From contig NZ_JAUTBD010000001.1 in assembly GCF_030818935.1 (NCBI RefSeq), positions 496,001 to 560,000 of the forward strand: a stretch of DNA of 64,000 nucleotides, given 5' to 3'. The DNA comes from Microbacterium sp. SORGH_AS_1204. GTDB lineage: Bacteria; Actinomycetota; Actinomycetes; Actinomycetales; Microbacteriaceae. The first letter of the stretch is position 1. Each line of letters opens with the position of its first letter. Below the pieces are notes generated by a model. The model saw only the letters and a list, made by a program, of their open reading frames with translations, was not told the DNA's origin and searched no databases. Both the position numbers and the translations under genes were made by a program. Shown one piece after another: positions 16,098 through 25,228 of the stretch.

Positions 16098-17507
16098 GTG
16101 TCGACGAAGACCAGAACGGTGCGGCGGTGGGCTGCTGCGACCGCGGTGGGGGTGCTGGGGGCGGCGATGCTCGCCGGGTGTTCCGCCGACGGGCGCGAGA
16201 CCATCCGCTTCACCTTCAGCAAGCGCGAGGCGCTGTCGTTCATGAACGACGTCGTCGCCGAATACAACGCCTCGCAAGACCGGGTGCGCGTCGAGATGGA
16301 CAGCTCGGGCGTCGACGTGGTCTCGGCGAGCTTCGTCCGCGGCAACCCGCCCGACATCATGCTCGCCAACTACAACTACGAGACCGCCCGCTTCGTGCAG
16401 CGATGCGCGCTGAGCGACCTCTCCGGCACGACGGCCGCGAGCACGGTGCGCGACGACCTGCAACCCCTGATGGACCAATACGGCTCGTGCGAGGGGCGCA
16501 CCAGCGCGCTGCCCTACTCGGTCATGGCGGCCTCGGTCATCTACAACCAGCAGATCTTCGACCAGTACGGCCTCGAGGTTCCCACCACGTGGGACGAGCT
16601 GCTGGAGGTCTCCGAGACCCTGAAGGCGAACGGCGTCACCCCCTTCTACGGCACGTTCAAAGACGACTGGACCGTCGGTCAGGGCTGGTACGACTACTCC
16701 GTCGGCGGATCGCTCGACGTCATCGACTTCTTCGACGCGCTCGCCGCGGAAGGTGACGAGGTCGGGCCGCAATCGCAGGTCTCGTTCGCCAAGGACTTCA
16801 GCGAGCCGATGGACCGCATGCTCGAACTCGCCCAGAACTACACGAACCCGGATGCCGAGAGCCGGGCCTACGGCGACGGCAACCTCGCGTTCGCCCAGGG
16901 CCAGGCGGCCATGTACCTGCAGGGCCCGTGGGCGCTCGGCGAGATCGCGAAGACCTCGCCCGACCTGCCCGTCGGCACCTTCCCACTGCCGATGACCGAC
17001 GACCCCGACGACCTGAAGGTGCGCGTCAACATGGACCTCGCGGCCATCATCCCCGAGGCGTCGCGTCACAAGGATGCCGCCCGCGACTTCCTCGAGTACC
17101 TGTACCGGCCCGAGGTGATCGAGGCGTACAACGAATCGCAGCTCGGGTTCACCCCCACCACCGACGCGCCGGCGCCCAGCGACCCTCGCATCGCCGGAAT
17201 GATCCCCTACTACGACGAGGGCCGCATCTACCAGGGCGCCTCGGTGCTGGTGCCCAAGACCATCCCGGTCTTCAACTACGTGCAGGCGATGCTGTTCGGT
17301 GCCTCGCCGCAGGCCACGCTGAACACCCTCGACGAGGACTGGTCGCGGCTCGCCTTCCGCCAGCCGCCGGCCTCGACCACCGACGCGGCGCCGACCGACG
17401 CGGCGCCGACCGACGCGGCGCCGACCGATGCCGCGCCGACCGCCGCGGCAGGCGCCTCTGCGAGCGCCGAACTGACCGACGCATCCGGCGAGGAGGCCGC
17501 GCGATGA
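16098..17507 (+). CDS. sugar ABC transporter substrate-binding lipoprotein
   Basis: A 469-residue family-1 extracellular solute-binding protein. GTG 16098 has GGAGGAGG 6 bases upstream. A lipoprotein signal ends at LAGC with lipidated Cys28. The binding-protein fold follows (IRFTFSKREALSFMNDVVAE, LPYSVMAASVIYNQQIFD, FAQGQAAMYLQGPWALGEI), as in maltose/oligosaccharide receptors. After the normal C-terminus (LAFRQPPAS) there is an unusual tail of four TDAAP repeats and an Ala/Ser-rich end of about 50 residues. The next gene starts within its stop codon. It captures oligosaccharides, probably alpha-glucosides judging from flanking GH13 genes and the ROK regulator. Confidence 0.9.
   Translation: MSTKTRTVRRWAAATAVGVLGAAMLAGCSADGRETIRFTFSKREALSFMNDVVAEYNASQDRVRVEMDSSGVDVVSASFVRGNPPDIMLANYNYETARFVQRCALSDLSGTTAASTVRDDLQPLMDQYGSCEGRTSALPYSVMAASVIYNQQIFDQYGLEVPTTWDELLEVSETLKANGVTPFYGTFKDDWTVGQGWYDYSVGGSLDVIDFFDALAAEGDEVGPQSQVSFAKDFSEPMDRMLELAQNYTNPDAESRAYGDGNLAFAQGQAAMYLQGPWALGEIAKTSPDLPVGTFPLPMTDDPDDLKVRVNMDLAAIIPEASRHKDAARDFLEYLYRPEVIEAYNESQLGFTPTTDAPAPSDPRIAGMIPYYDEGRIYQGASVLVPKTIPVFNYVQAMLFGASPQATLNTLDEDWSRLAFRQPPASTTDAAPTDAAPTDAAPTDAAPTAAAGASASAELTDASGEEAAR
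17379..17447 (+). repeat. 15-nt tandem repeat encoding TDAAP tail
   Basis: Four copies of ACCGACGCGGCGCCG (the last varied to ACCGATGCCGCGCCG) run from 17379 to 17438 and a partial copy follows. They encode TDAAP repeats at the C-terminus of the binding lipoprotein. Confidence 0.85.
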
Positions 17508-18418
17508 GCACCACGACCACGATCGTCACGGGCGGGAAGGCGGCCGCGCGCCGCAGCACCCGCCGCGTGGAGCCGATCTACTACCTGTTCCTGCTTCCGA
17601 CGCTCGTGCTGTTCACGCTGGCGATCACGGTGCCCGGCATCATCGGGATCTTCTTCAGCTTCACCGACTCGATCGGTCTGGGGGAGTGGAACTTCACCGG
17701 GCTGACCAACTACATCGCCATCTTCAGCGACCCGGCGATCCTGCAGGCCTACCTGTTCACCTTCGGCTTCTCGGTCGCCACCGTCATCGTCGTCAACGTC
17801 GCGGCCTTCCTGCTCGCGGTGGGGCTCACCGCGCAGATCCGCTTCAAGAAGGCGCTGCGCACGGTGTTCGTCATCCCGATGGTGATCTCGGGCATCATCA
17901 TCGCCTACGTCTTCAACTTCCTCTTCAGCAACTCCGTCCCGCAGGCCGGAGCCTCGCTCGGCATCCCGTGGCTCGAGACGAGCCTGCTGGCCAATCCCGA
18001 CCTGGCGTGGGTCGCGATCGTGATCGTCACCGCGTGGCAGGCGATCCCCGGGACGCTGCTGATCTACATCGCGGGCCTGCTCTCCGTGCCCGGTGACGTG
18101 TACGAAGCGGCTGGTCTCGACGGGGCGAGCAAGACGCAGCAGCTCCTGCGTATCACCCTGCCCCTGGTCGCCGGATACGTCGTCATCAACGTCATCCTGG
18201 GCTTCAAGGGCTTCCTGAACGCCTACGACATCATCGTCGGTCTCACCGGCGGTGGTCCCGGCACCGCGACGCGCAGTGTCGCGATGTCGATCATCCTCGG
18301 CTTCAACGGAGGCGACTACGCGTACCAGATGGCGAACGCGGCCCTGTTCTTCATCGTCGCCGTCGTTATCTCGCTCCTGCAGCTCTCGCTGACCCGGGGA
18401 AGGAACACCCTGTCATGA
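17504..18418 (+). CDS. sugar ABC transporter permease (MalF/UgpA type)
   Basis: A 304-residue inner-membrane permease with six helices. The ATG overlaps the stop of the binding-protein gene. The first helix region (IYYLFLLPTLVLFTLAITVPG) and the loop FSFTDSIGLGEWNFTGLTNY are typical of MalF/UgpA-type subunits. The cytoplasmic EAA loop that docks the ATPase is present as VYEAAGLDGASKTQQLLRIT followed by LPL. With the next gene it forms the heterodimeric channel for the imported oligosaccharide. No ATPase gene lies in the operon, so a shared MsiK-like ATPase encoded elsewhere is probably used, as is common in actinobacteria. Confidence 0.92.
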   Translation: MSTTTTIVTGGKAAARRSTRRVEPIYYLFLLPTLVLFTLAITVPGIIGIFFSFTDSIGLGEWNFTGLTNYIAIFSDPAILQAYLFTFGFSVATVIVVNVAAFLLAVGLTAQIRFKKALRTVFVIPMVISGIIIAYVFNFLFSNSVPQAGASLGIPWLETSLLANPDLAWVAIVIVTAWQAIPGTLLIYIAGLLSVPGDVYEAAGLDGASKTQQLLRITLPLVAGYVVINVILGFKGFLNAYDIIVGLTGGGPGTATRSVAMSIILGFNGGDYAYQMANAALFFIVAVVISLLQLSLTRGRNTLS

Positions 18419-19326
18419 CCGCTCTCAACCAGCCCGCGCTCGCCTTCGAGCAGGCAGAGCTCGCCGTACCCTCCCGTCGGGGCGCCCGTGTCCGCCGCGT
18501 CGGCACCGAGCGCATCAACTGGTCGACGACGACCATCCTCGTGCTGTGCTCCCTGACCGTGCTGCTGCCGCTGTACGTCACCATCTCGATGGCGCTCAAG
18601 AGCGGCACCCAGGTCGTCGACGGCAACGCCTTCTCGTTCCCGTCGCCGATCAGCTTCGACGGGTTCGTCCAGGCGTGGACCCTGACGAAATTCCCCGTGG
18701 GACTCGCCGTCTCGCTGCTGGTCACCGCCGGCACGGTCGTGGCGACGATCGTCCTCGCCGCCTTCGCCTCGTACGCCATCGCCCGCAACTGGGACCGCAA
18801 GCTCTTCCGCTACTCGTTCTTCTACCTGCTCGCGGCGATGTTCATCCCGTTCCCGGTGGTCGCGCTCCCGCAGATCCAGCTCACCGGACGCGTCGGTCTC
18901 GACAACCCGGTCGGCGTCATCGTCCTCGCAACGATGTTCCAGCTGAGTTTCAGCGTGCTGCTGTTCACGGCGTTCCTGCGCTCCATCCCGCTCGAGCTCG
19001 AAGAGAGCGCCCGCATCGACGGCGCCACCACCTGGCAGACGTTCTGGCGGCTCATCTTCCCGCTCCTGGCCCCGATGAGCGCGACGGTCGGCATCTTCGC
19101 GTTCCTCTACGCCTGGAACGACTTCATGATGCCCTCGCTCATCATCAGCGACCCGGCGCTCCAGACCCTGCCGGTACGCCAGAACCTGTTCCAGACGCAG
19201 TTCAGCAACAACTACAACGTGGCCTTCGCCTCGTACCTCATGGCCATGGCCCCCGCGATCGTCGCCTACCTCTTCACCCAGCGATGGGTGATGGCGGGCG
19301 TCACGCAGGGCGCCGTCAAGGGCTGA
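18415..19326 (+). CDS. sugar ABC transporter permease (MalG/UgpE type)
   Basis: A 303-residue six-helix permease overlapping the preceding permease by 4 bases (ATGA). Features include the hydrophobic first helix (TTILVLCSLTVLLPLYVTIS), the typical MALKSGTQV turn, and the EAA loop in the form LEESARIDGATTWQTFWRL followed by IFPLLAP. YAWNDFMMPSLIISDPALQT and the final helix with FTQRWVMAGVTQGAVKG are the MalG-type end. It pairs with the upstream permease. The operon continues 28 bases later with an intracellular alpha-glucosidase, linking uptake directly to hydrolysis. Confidence 0.92.
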   Translation: MTALNQPALAFEQAELAVPSRRGARVRRVGTERINWSTTTILVLCSLTVLLPLYVTISMALKSGTQVVDGNAFSFPSPISFDGFVQAWTLTKFPVGLAVSLLVTAGTVVATIVLAAFASYAIARNWDRKLFRYSFFYLLAAMFIPFPVVALPQIQLTGRVGLDNPVGVIVLATMFQLSFSVLLFTAFLRSIPLELEESARIDGATTWQTFWRLIFPLLAPMSATVGIFAFLYAWNDFMMPSLIISDPALQTLPVRQNLFQTQFSNNYNVAFASYLMAMAPAIVAYLFTQRWVMAGVTQGAVKG

Positions 19327-19354
19327 CACCGACCACCCCTTCGAAAGGACAACC

Positions 19355-21037
19355 GTGACCACCGCCGCACCCTCCGTGCAGACCCGCGAGCTCTCCGACG
19401 CCCCCGACTGGTGGCGCCAGGCCGTGGTGTACCAGGTCTACCCGCGCAGCTTCGCCGACACCGACGGCGACGGCCTGGGCGACATCAAGGGCATCACCTC
19501 GCGTGTGCCGTATCTCGCCGAGCTGGGGGTGGATGCCATCTGGCTCAGCCCCTTCTATCCCTCCGACCTCGCCGACGGCGGGTACGACGTCGCCGACTAC
19601 CGCGACGTCGACCCGAAGCTCGGGACCCTGGCCGACATGGACGAGCTCATCGCGCAGCTGCACGCCCACAGCATCCGGATCGTCGTCGACATCGTGCCGA
19701 ACCACACCTCCGACAAGCACGCGTGGTTCCAGGAGGCGCTCGCCGCGGGCCGCGGCTCCGCAGCCCGCGAACGGTACATCTTCCGCGAGGGCACCGGCGT
19801 CGACGGCGCCGAGCCGCCGACCGACTGGGAGTCGCTCTTCGGCGGGTCGGCGTGGGAGCGCGTCGACGACGGGCAGTGGTACCTGCACAACTTCGACGTG
19901 TCGCAGCCCGACCTGAATTGGGACAACCGCGAGGTGCGCGACGACTTCCTCACCACCCTCCGGTTCTGGAGCGACCGCGGGGTCGACGGATTCCGCATCG
20001 ACGTGGCGCACATGCTCACCAAAGACCTCACCGAGCCGCTGCCCTCGCGCGCCGAACTTGCGGCCCTCCCCTTCGACGGCACGCACCCGCTGATCGACCG
20101 TGACGACGTGCACGAGGTGTACGCCGAGTGGCGTGAGGTCTTCAACTCGTACGACCCGCCGCGCACCGCTGTCGCCGAGGCGTGGGTGCACCCCTCGCGC
20201 GTGCCGCTGTACGCCAGCGCCGAGAGCCTGGGCCAGGCGTTCAACTTCGACCTGCTCGAGGCCGACTTCGACCCCGCGCAGTTCCGCCGCATCGTCGCCG
20301 ACAACCTCGCGCTCGCCGCGGAGTCGGGCTCGTCGACCACCTGGGTCCTGTCGAACCACGACGTCGTGCGCCACGCCACGCGCTACGGCCTCCCGGATGC
20401 CGAGCGCGGCGCCGACGGCCGACCCACGTTGAAGCACGGCAACGAGTGGCTGCTCTCCGGCGGCCAGTCGCCGACGCTCGACACCGCACGCGGGGAGCGC
20501 CGCGCCCGCGCGGCGGCCACCTTCGTGCTGGGCCTCCCGGGCTCGGCGTACCTGTACCAGGGCGAGGAGCTGGGCCTGCACGAGGTCGCCGAGATCCCCG
20601 ACGCCGACCGGCAGGACCCGACGTTCTTCCGCAGCCCCGGTATCGACCAGGGGCGCGACGGATGCCGCGTACCCCTGCCGTGGAGTGCGGAGGGATCCGC
20701 GTTCGGCTTCGGCGAGGGAGGCGCGCACCTCCCGCAGCCCGAGTGGTTCGGCACCTACGCGGTCGACGTGCAGGACGGCGATCCGGCCTCGACGCTGTCG
20801 CTGTACCGCCGTGCGCTCGACCTGCGCCACGAACTGCAGACCGACGAGCAGCTGCAGTGGATCGACGCGGGTCGTGACGACGTCGTGGCCTTCGAACGCC
20901 CGAACGGCTGGACGGTCGTGACGAACTTCGGCGCGGAGCCGGCGCCGCTCCCGGTCGGCGAGGTGCTGCTGGCCAGCACCGCGCTCGAAGGCGACACCCT
21001 CCCCGGCGAGACCACGGTCTGGCTCCGCCGCGCCTGA
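19355..21037 (+). CDS. GH13 alpha-glucosidase (oligo-1,6-/alpha-1,4-glucosidase type)
   Basis: A 560-residue cytoplasmic GH13 enzyme (subfamily like actinobacterial AglA/oligo-1,6-glucosidase). GTG 19355 has AAAGGA 5 bases upstream. Motifs in order: VVYQVYPRSFADTDGDG, VDIVPNHTSDKHAWFQEAL, GVDGFRIDVAHML with nucleophile Asp216, AVAEAWVHPS with acid/base Glu275, and LSNHDVVRHA with Asp336. YLYQGEELGLHEVAEI and QDPTFFRSPGIDQGRDGCR follow before the beta-sandwich C domain. It splits imported alpha-glucosides to glucose in the cytoplasm. It is the last gene of the ROK-controlled importer operon and is followed by a clear terminator. Confidence 0.92.
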   Translation: MTTAAPSVQTRELSDAPDWWRQAVVYQVYPRSFADTDGDGLGDIKGITSRVPYLAELGVDAIWLSPFYPSDLADGGYDVADYRDVDPKLGTLADMDELIAQLHAHSIRIVVDIVPNHTSDKHAWFQEALAAGRGSAARERYIFREGTGVDGAEPPTDWESLFGGSAWERVDDGQWYLHNFDVSQPDLNWDNREVRDDFLTTLRFWSDRGVDGFRIDVAHMLTKDLTEPLPSRAELAALPFDGTHPLIDRDDVHEVYAEWREVFNSYDPPRTAVAEAWVHPSRVPLYASAESLGQAFNFDLLEADFDPAQFRRIVADNLALAAESGSSTTWVLSNHDVVRHATRYGLPDAERGADGRPTLKHGNEWLLSGGQSPTLDTARGERRARAAATFVLGLPGSAYLYQGEELGLHEVAEIPDADRQDPTFFRSPGIDQGRDGCRVPLPWSAEGSAFGFGEGGAHLPQPEWFGTYAVDVQDGDPASTLSLYRRALDLRHELQTDEQLQWIDAGRDDVVAFERPNGWTVVTNFGAEPAPLPVGEVLLASTALEGDTLPGETTVWLRRA

Positions 21038-21047
21038 TCGCCTCGAC

Positions 21048-21079
21048 GAAGCCCCGGCGCAGCCCGCGTCGGGGCTTCG
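21048..21079 (+). terminator. terminator of the alpha-glucoside operon
   Basis: GAAGCCCCG (21048-21056) pairs with CGGGGCTTC (21071-21079) around a GC-rich loop, 10 bases after the alpha-glucosidase stop. It lacks a U-tract. The next gene is on the opposite strand and ends at 21194. Confidence 0.7.
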
Positions 21080-21193
21080 CCGTCCCCGCAACCCGTCGAG
21101 CGTCCGACACGCACCGTTCGTGCGGCATCATCCCGGACTATCGCCCCCGTGCCGTCGGCCCCCGTCCCGATCGAAGACCGGGTCGCCACGCCC

Positions 21194-22006
21194 TCAGCGC
21201 ACCCGCGCCCATCCGTCGCCGCGCCGCTCGATCGCCCCGGCCGCGGCGAAGGCGTCCAGCCACCCGCCCATCGGCCACACCCCCCACCGCTCGTGGAACG
21301 CGGCGCCGTTGCGCAGGATGTCGTCGAGGTGCTGCCACGGGGGAGAAGACACCGGATGCCACTGGTGGTAGGCATCCGCCCCGCCGACCCACCGCATCTC
21401 GACGTTCCGCGCCCGGGCCGTCCAGCCGAGGTCGGTGTCTTCGGCGCCGTAGCCCTCGTAACCGGGGTGGAAGCCGCCGATGCGGTTCCATGTGCCGGGC
21501 GTGACGGCGAACGACAGCGACCAGAACAGGTCGTATTCCGCCGCGGTCGCTGCTCGGGTCCGGCCCGCGGGAAGCGCCGGCCGCGCCCGGTGCGGACGGG
21601 TGAGAAAGGGCAGGTCGCGGGCTCCTTCCGGGCGCTGCACGCTCGCGAGGTAGGTGACGGCGCCGGCCAGAAGCGCCTCCGGGTGCGCGTCCGCCGCAGC
21701 GCGATACGCGGTCAGCAGGTCGGGCCCGGGCAGACAGTCCACGTCGAGGAACACCAGCAGCTCGGCGCCGGCGGTGATCGCGGCCGCCGCCGCCCGATTG
21801 CGCCCCTCGCCGACGCGGAATCCGTGAGGCCCCGGCGGCACGTGCAGCGTGATGGTGTCGGCATCCCGGATGCCATCCGGCAGCGCCTCGTCGAGCCAGG
21901 CCTCCACCCGCACGATGTCGCCCGCCACCTCGGCGAGCACGCGCCGCTGACGCTCGAGGTGCTCCCGGCGGGCGGCCGAGGCAACGGTGATGACGGCGGT
22001 CTTCAC
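21194..22006 (-). CDS. family 2 glycosyltransferase, galactosyltransferase-C type
   Basis: A 270-residue GT-A fold transferase. GTG 22006 overlaps the stop of the gene upstream and has GAGGGGG 7 bases before it. The fold is seen in AVITVASAARREHLERQ, the nucleotide-sugar segment GFRVGEGRNRAAAAA, and the metal-binding LLVFLDVDCLPGPD (DxD-like). The C-terminal block GGFHPGYEGYGAEDTDLGWT has the acidic residues typical of the Glyco_transf_7C domain. It is the last gene of a four-glycosyltransferase minus-strand operon with 3-7-base overlaps throughout. The donor and acceptor sugars are unknown. It is cytoplasmic or peripheral, as no membrane helix is present. Confidence 0.85.
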   Translation of the reverse strand: MKTAVITVASAARREHLERQRRVLAEVAGDIVRVEAWLDEALPDGIRDADTITLHVPPGPHGFRVGEGRNRAAAAAITAGAELLVFLDVDCLPGPDLLTAYRAAADAHPEALLAGAVTYLASVQRPEGARDLPFLTRPHRARPALPAGRTRAATAAEYDLFWSLSFAVTPGTWNRIGGFHPGYEGYGAEDTDLGWTARARNVEMRWVGGADAYHQWHPVSSPPWQHLDDILRNGAAFHERWGVWPMGGWLDAFAAAGAIERRGDGWARVR

Positions 22007-23010
22007 GGGAGCGCCCCCTCGATGGCGTCGGCCATCCGCTGCGCGGCGCCGGCGATGCGCCACCGCGTCCAGTCGGGGATGTCGTCGGCCGCACGTTCGA
22101 CGAGATCTGCCAGGTCGGAGGCCAAAACCGTCTCCTCTACCTGCCGGGCGAGGCCCCAGGCCACCAGGGCGTCGGCCGTCGCGTGCTGTTCGTCGAAGGG
22201 TCGATCCTGCGCGATGACGACGGCACGGGCTCCGGATGCCGCGAGGTCGGCGACGCTGTTCTGCCCCGCCGCGCTGACGACCACCGTGCTGCGGGTGAGT
22301 AGCGGCCAGGGGTCGTCGACGCGCGAGGTGTCGTCGTGCCCGACCGAGGTGACGGTCCATCCACGCTCACGGAGAAGGCGGGCGGCGTGGTCGCGCACTC
22401 CGGGGCGCAGCACGCGCCCGAGCAGCAGCACCTGTCGACCATCCGTCGACTCCGACGCAGGCCGCCCGTCGAAGCGCGAGATCCCGCCCGTCCACGTCAC
22501 TCGATCGCCGTGCAGCGAGAGCCCCGGCGCGGGCACGGCGCCCTCGGGCCACGGTGCGACGATGCGGTCGGCCAGGTCGTAGGCGAGCACGTGCGCGGGG
22601 TCGACCCGCACCCCCGGCTGCGTGACCGCGACCGTGCGGAGCCCCAGCAGTCGCGCGAAGGCGACGACCTCGGCGCTGACGTCGACGACGAAGGTCTCCA
22701 ACTCGCGTTCCACGGCCGCCGTGGCGATCGCGGCGAGCCGCGCCCGGTGCCCGGGGTGTCCGTGCGGCGCCCAGTGCAGGTGGCCGCGCACCGTCGGGTC
22801 GGCGTCCCGTGGATCGACGCGCCTGCCGTCCCGCCCTTCGAACGCATCGGCGTCTTCCGGCAGCAGTACCCACTCCACGTCACCGGCGAGAGCGGCCGGT
22901 CGCGGCATCGACGAGAACGCGATCACGCTGTCGCGCAGGTGCGGCTGCACCGCGAGGAACCGCGAGACATGGCCGAAGCCGTGGTGGTGGACGTACCAGC
23001 CGATCACCAC
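22003..23010 (-). CDS. MurG/GT28-like glycosyltransferase
   Basis: A 335-residue GT-B fold protein. The N-terminus GWYVHHHGFGHVSRFLA has the glycine/His-rich acceptor loop of GT28-like enzymes (compare the GGTxGH of MurG and the HGFGH of UGT-like bacterial proteins). The C-terminal donor-binding half shows QVLLLGRVLRPGVRDHAARL, STVVVSAAGQNSVADLAASG and AVVIAQDRPFDEQHATADAL. This is the typical layout of a nucleotide-sugar binding GT-B C-domain with the acidic/Gln ribose contact. The start is GTG 23010 (or 23007); the site upstream is weak, so coupling to the preceding gene, whose stop at 23004 overlaps, is likely. Substrates unknown. Confidence 0.82.
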   Translation of the reverse strand: MVIGWYVHHHGFGHVSRFLAVQPHLRDSVIAFSSMPRPAALAGDVEWVLLPEDADAFEGRDGRRVDPRDADPTVRGHLHWAPHGHPGHRARLAAIATAAVERELETFVVDVSAEVVAFARLLGLRTVAVTQPGVRVDPAHVLAYDLADRIVAPWPEGAVPAPGLSLHGDRVTWTGGISRFDGRPASESTDGRQVLLLGRVLRPGVRDHAARLLRERGWTVTSVGHDDTSRVDDPWPLLTRSTVVVSAAGQNSVADLAASGARAVVIAQDRPFDEQHATADALVAWGLARQVEETVLASDLADLVERAADDIPDWTRWRIAGAAQRMADAIEGALP

Positions 23011-24140
23011 GACACCGCCGGCACGCGTCGCGCGGCGACGGGCTGAGCGGTGTGGGCGAGCACGCGTTCGACCTCGCGGTAGCGCTGCGCGAGCGAGTGC
23101 TGGCGTACGGCGGCCCGCCGGGTCCACACGCGGGTGAGCGGCTCGCGCGCGCCCTCCGCGGCGAGCTGTGCCGCCGCCTCGCCGAGCGCCACGACGTCGC
23201 CGGGCATGACCGTCGCCGCCCCCGGCATCCCGGCCAGCACCTCCGACACCCCTCCGATGTCGAACGCCGCGACGGGTGTACCCGTTGCCAGCGCTTCGGC
23301 GATGACGAGACCGAACGGCTCTTCCCACATGGGGGTCACCAACGCGACGGCCGAGGACCCCACCAGACGGCACAGGTCGGGTTGACGCAGCGGACCGACG
23401 TAGCGCGCGTGGGCACCGAGGCGCGGCACGATCTCCTGCTCGAAATAATCGACATCGCCGATGCGTCCCGCCAGCACGATGTGCGCACCGGCCGAACGGG
23501 CGGCCTCGATGGCCAGGTGGGGTGCCTTCTCGGGCACGACGCGCCCCGACCACACCCACGACGGCCCGCCGTCACCGCGCGTCCACTGGTCGGTGTCGAT
23601 GCCGTTGGGGAAGACGAAGGCGTCCACCCCTTCCACCGACCACGCGCGCGCCGTCGCCTGGCTCACGGCGACGAAGCGGTGCGGGCTGTCGCGCACCTCC
23701 GACGCCGCCGCCAGCATCGGTTCGAGCGGCGGCGTGTGCAGCGTGGTGACGACCGGGATGCCGGCCGCTCGGCTCCACCGGATCGGAGCCGGGTGGAGGC
23801 TGTGGTTGTCGACGACGTCGTACAGGTGCCGATCGGCGACCAGCCGGTCGAGAGCGGCGTCGTACGCGGAATCGACGGCGGCGGCGTACCCCTCCGGGTA
23901 CTCGGTGTCCGACGAGTCCTCGGGCCGGGTCCATTCGGGCACGGGAAGGCGGAACTCGGGCACGTCGCCGAGGAAGTCCGATCCCTCCGCCGCGCACAGC
24001 GTCACCTCGTGGCCGCGGGCACGCAGCCACCGCACCCGATCCCACACGCAGGCTTCGAGTCCGCCGGCGTGGGGCTGGCGCAGCGGGTAGCGCGAGGGTG
24101 CGACGACGAGCACCCGCAGCGGGCGCGCACCGCGGATCAC
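23004..24140 (-). CDS. family 4 glycosyltransferase (GT4)
   Basis: A 378-residue GT-B enzyme. GTG 24140 overlaps the upstream gene by 4 bases and follows GAGGTGG. N-terminal fold: RVLVVAPSRYPLRQPHAGGL (the conserved glycine-rich acceptor loop with GG-x-E), then VVTTLHTPPLEP. The C-terminal Glycos_transf_1 domain includes VWSGRVVPEKAPHLAIEAAR and the catalytic EX7E element MWEEPFGLVIAEALATGTPV with Glu separated by seven residues. It follows the retaining GT4 pattern. It is third in the minus-strand operon of four transferases, suggesting sequential sugar additions to one lipid or glycan acceptor. Confidence 0.88.
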   Translation of the reverse strand: MIRGARPLRVLVVAPSRYPLRQPHAGGLEACVWDRVRWLRARGHEVTLCAAEGSDFLGDVPEFRLPVPEWTRPEDSSDTEYPEGYAAAVDSAYDAALDRLVADRHLYDVVDNHSLHPAPIRWSRAAGIPVVTTLHTPPLEPMLAAASEVRDSPHRFVAVSQATARAWSVEGVDAFVFPNGIDTDQWTRGDGGPSWVWSGRVVPEKAPHLAIEAARSAGAHIVLAGRIGDVDYFEQEIVPRLGAHARYVGPLRQPDLCRLVGSSAVALVTPMWEEPFGLVIAEALATGTPVAAFDIGGVSEVLAGMPGAATVMPGDVVALGEAAAQLAAEGAREPLTRVWTRRAAVRQHSLAQRYREVERVLAHTAQPVAARRVPAVSW

Positions 24141-25228
24141 GCGGCCACCTCGCTCGACAGCGCCCGGCGATACACCTCGAGATGCGCCGCGCGTACAACG
24201 TCCAGCTCGGCGCGCCGCTCCGCCTGCCGACGCTCCACCTCGGTCGCGCGTGCGAGCGATCCCGGGGTCGTCCACGCCGGCGCGGTGGCATCCACGATCG
24301 CCCGGGCGAGCGAGACCGGGTCGCCGACGTCGAAGGAGTGGAAGTCGTCCGGATGCTGCGCCGCGATGTGTCCGATCCGCGTGCTCACGATCGGCACCGC
24401 GAGGTCGTAGCAGAGCTCGGCCCAGCCGGACTGGGTGCCGTGACGATAGGGGAGCATGCACGCGTCGAGATCGGCGAGCCACGCGGCCAGCGCGTCGTCG
24501 TCGAGTCGCGCGCCGCGCTCGACGGTGACGCCGTCGGCGCCCTCGACGAGACGGTCGATGGATGCCGCTGCCTCCGCGTCGCGGACCCGCTCGTTCGTCC
24601 GCACGAGTGCGTCGATGCGTGCACCCCGGGCACGCAGGTCGGCGATGGCCCGGACGAGGGTGGCGGTCGTGCCGACGCCGTCGATGTTCGGTCGGAGATC
24701 GCGAAGGTGGACGCCGATGCGCACGGTGGTTCCGGTGCGGCCGGAGGGGCGGGGTCCGTGTCCGAGCAGCGTCGGGTGAGAGATCACGGCGACCGATCGC
24801 CGGGCGATCGCTTCGACCGCCGCTGCGGCGCTGTCGGTGAGCGCGATGAGCTCGTCCGCCCCCGCCGCGAGCACCGAGACCGACGCGAGGTGCTCATCCT
24901 GCTGGTTCAGCTGAGGGTTCTCGAGATCGTGCACCGTGTAGACGAGGGGTTTGCCGAGGCGGTGCAGAGTCGCCACCGTTGCCCGCAGCTCGTCAGGCCC
25001 GTAGGACTCGATACCGAAATGCACGTGGACCAGGTCGAAGTCATCGGCGTGCGCCTCGAGCCACTCGGGCAGCAGCACTTGCGGCGGCCACCACTGGCCG
25101 CTGGGAGCACCCGGCGGCGGGGGATCGGCGAGGAGGGTCACGCGACGGGGATCGGCGATGGCCGCGACATAGGGGTGGTTCGAGGGCACCGCGGCGATGC
25201 GAACCGGGGGAACAGTGGTGGCGACGAT
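24137..25228 (-). CDS. family 4-like glycosyltransferase; start codon unusual
   Basis: First gene of the minus-strand glycan operon. The C-terminal region resembles GT4 enzymes (DLVHVHFGIESYGPDEL, LVYTVHDLENPQLNQQDEHL, VRIGVHLRDLRPNIDGVG, ACMLPYRHGTQSGWAELC, VPIVSTRIGHIA), although the EX7E motif is degenerate. The start is a puzzle. The only good ribosome-binding site, AGGAGG at 25241-25236, lies 7 bases before an ATC codon (25228-25226) exactly where the first strand of the fold should begin. The frame is open further up to a TTG at 25300 and a GTG at 25288, but neither has a site. I give the ATC position, making 363 residues. Confidence 0.75.
   Translation of the reverse strand: MVATTVPPVRIAAVPSNHPYVAAIADPRRVTLLADPPPPGAPSGQWWPPQVLLPEWLEAHADDFDLVHVHFGIESYGPDELRATVATLHRLGKPLVYTVHDLENPQLNQQDEHLASVSVLAAGADELIALTDSAAAAVEAIARRSVAVISHPTLLGHGPRPSGRTGTTVRIGVHLRDLRPNIDGVGTTATLVRAIADLRARGARIDALVRTNERVRDAEAAASIDRLVEGADGVTVERGARLDDDALAAWLADLDACMLPYRHGTQSGWAELCYDLAVPIVSTRIGHIAAQHPDDFHSFDVGDPVSLARAIVDATAPAWTTPGSLARATEVERRQAERRAELDVVRAAHLEVYRRALSSEVAA

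Noticed and set aside
15990..17069. Upstream extension of the ROK gene frame
   Set aside because: It is antisense to the binding-lipoprotein gene and lacks a ribosome-binding site; the GTG at 15989 has one.
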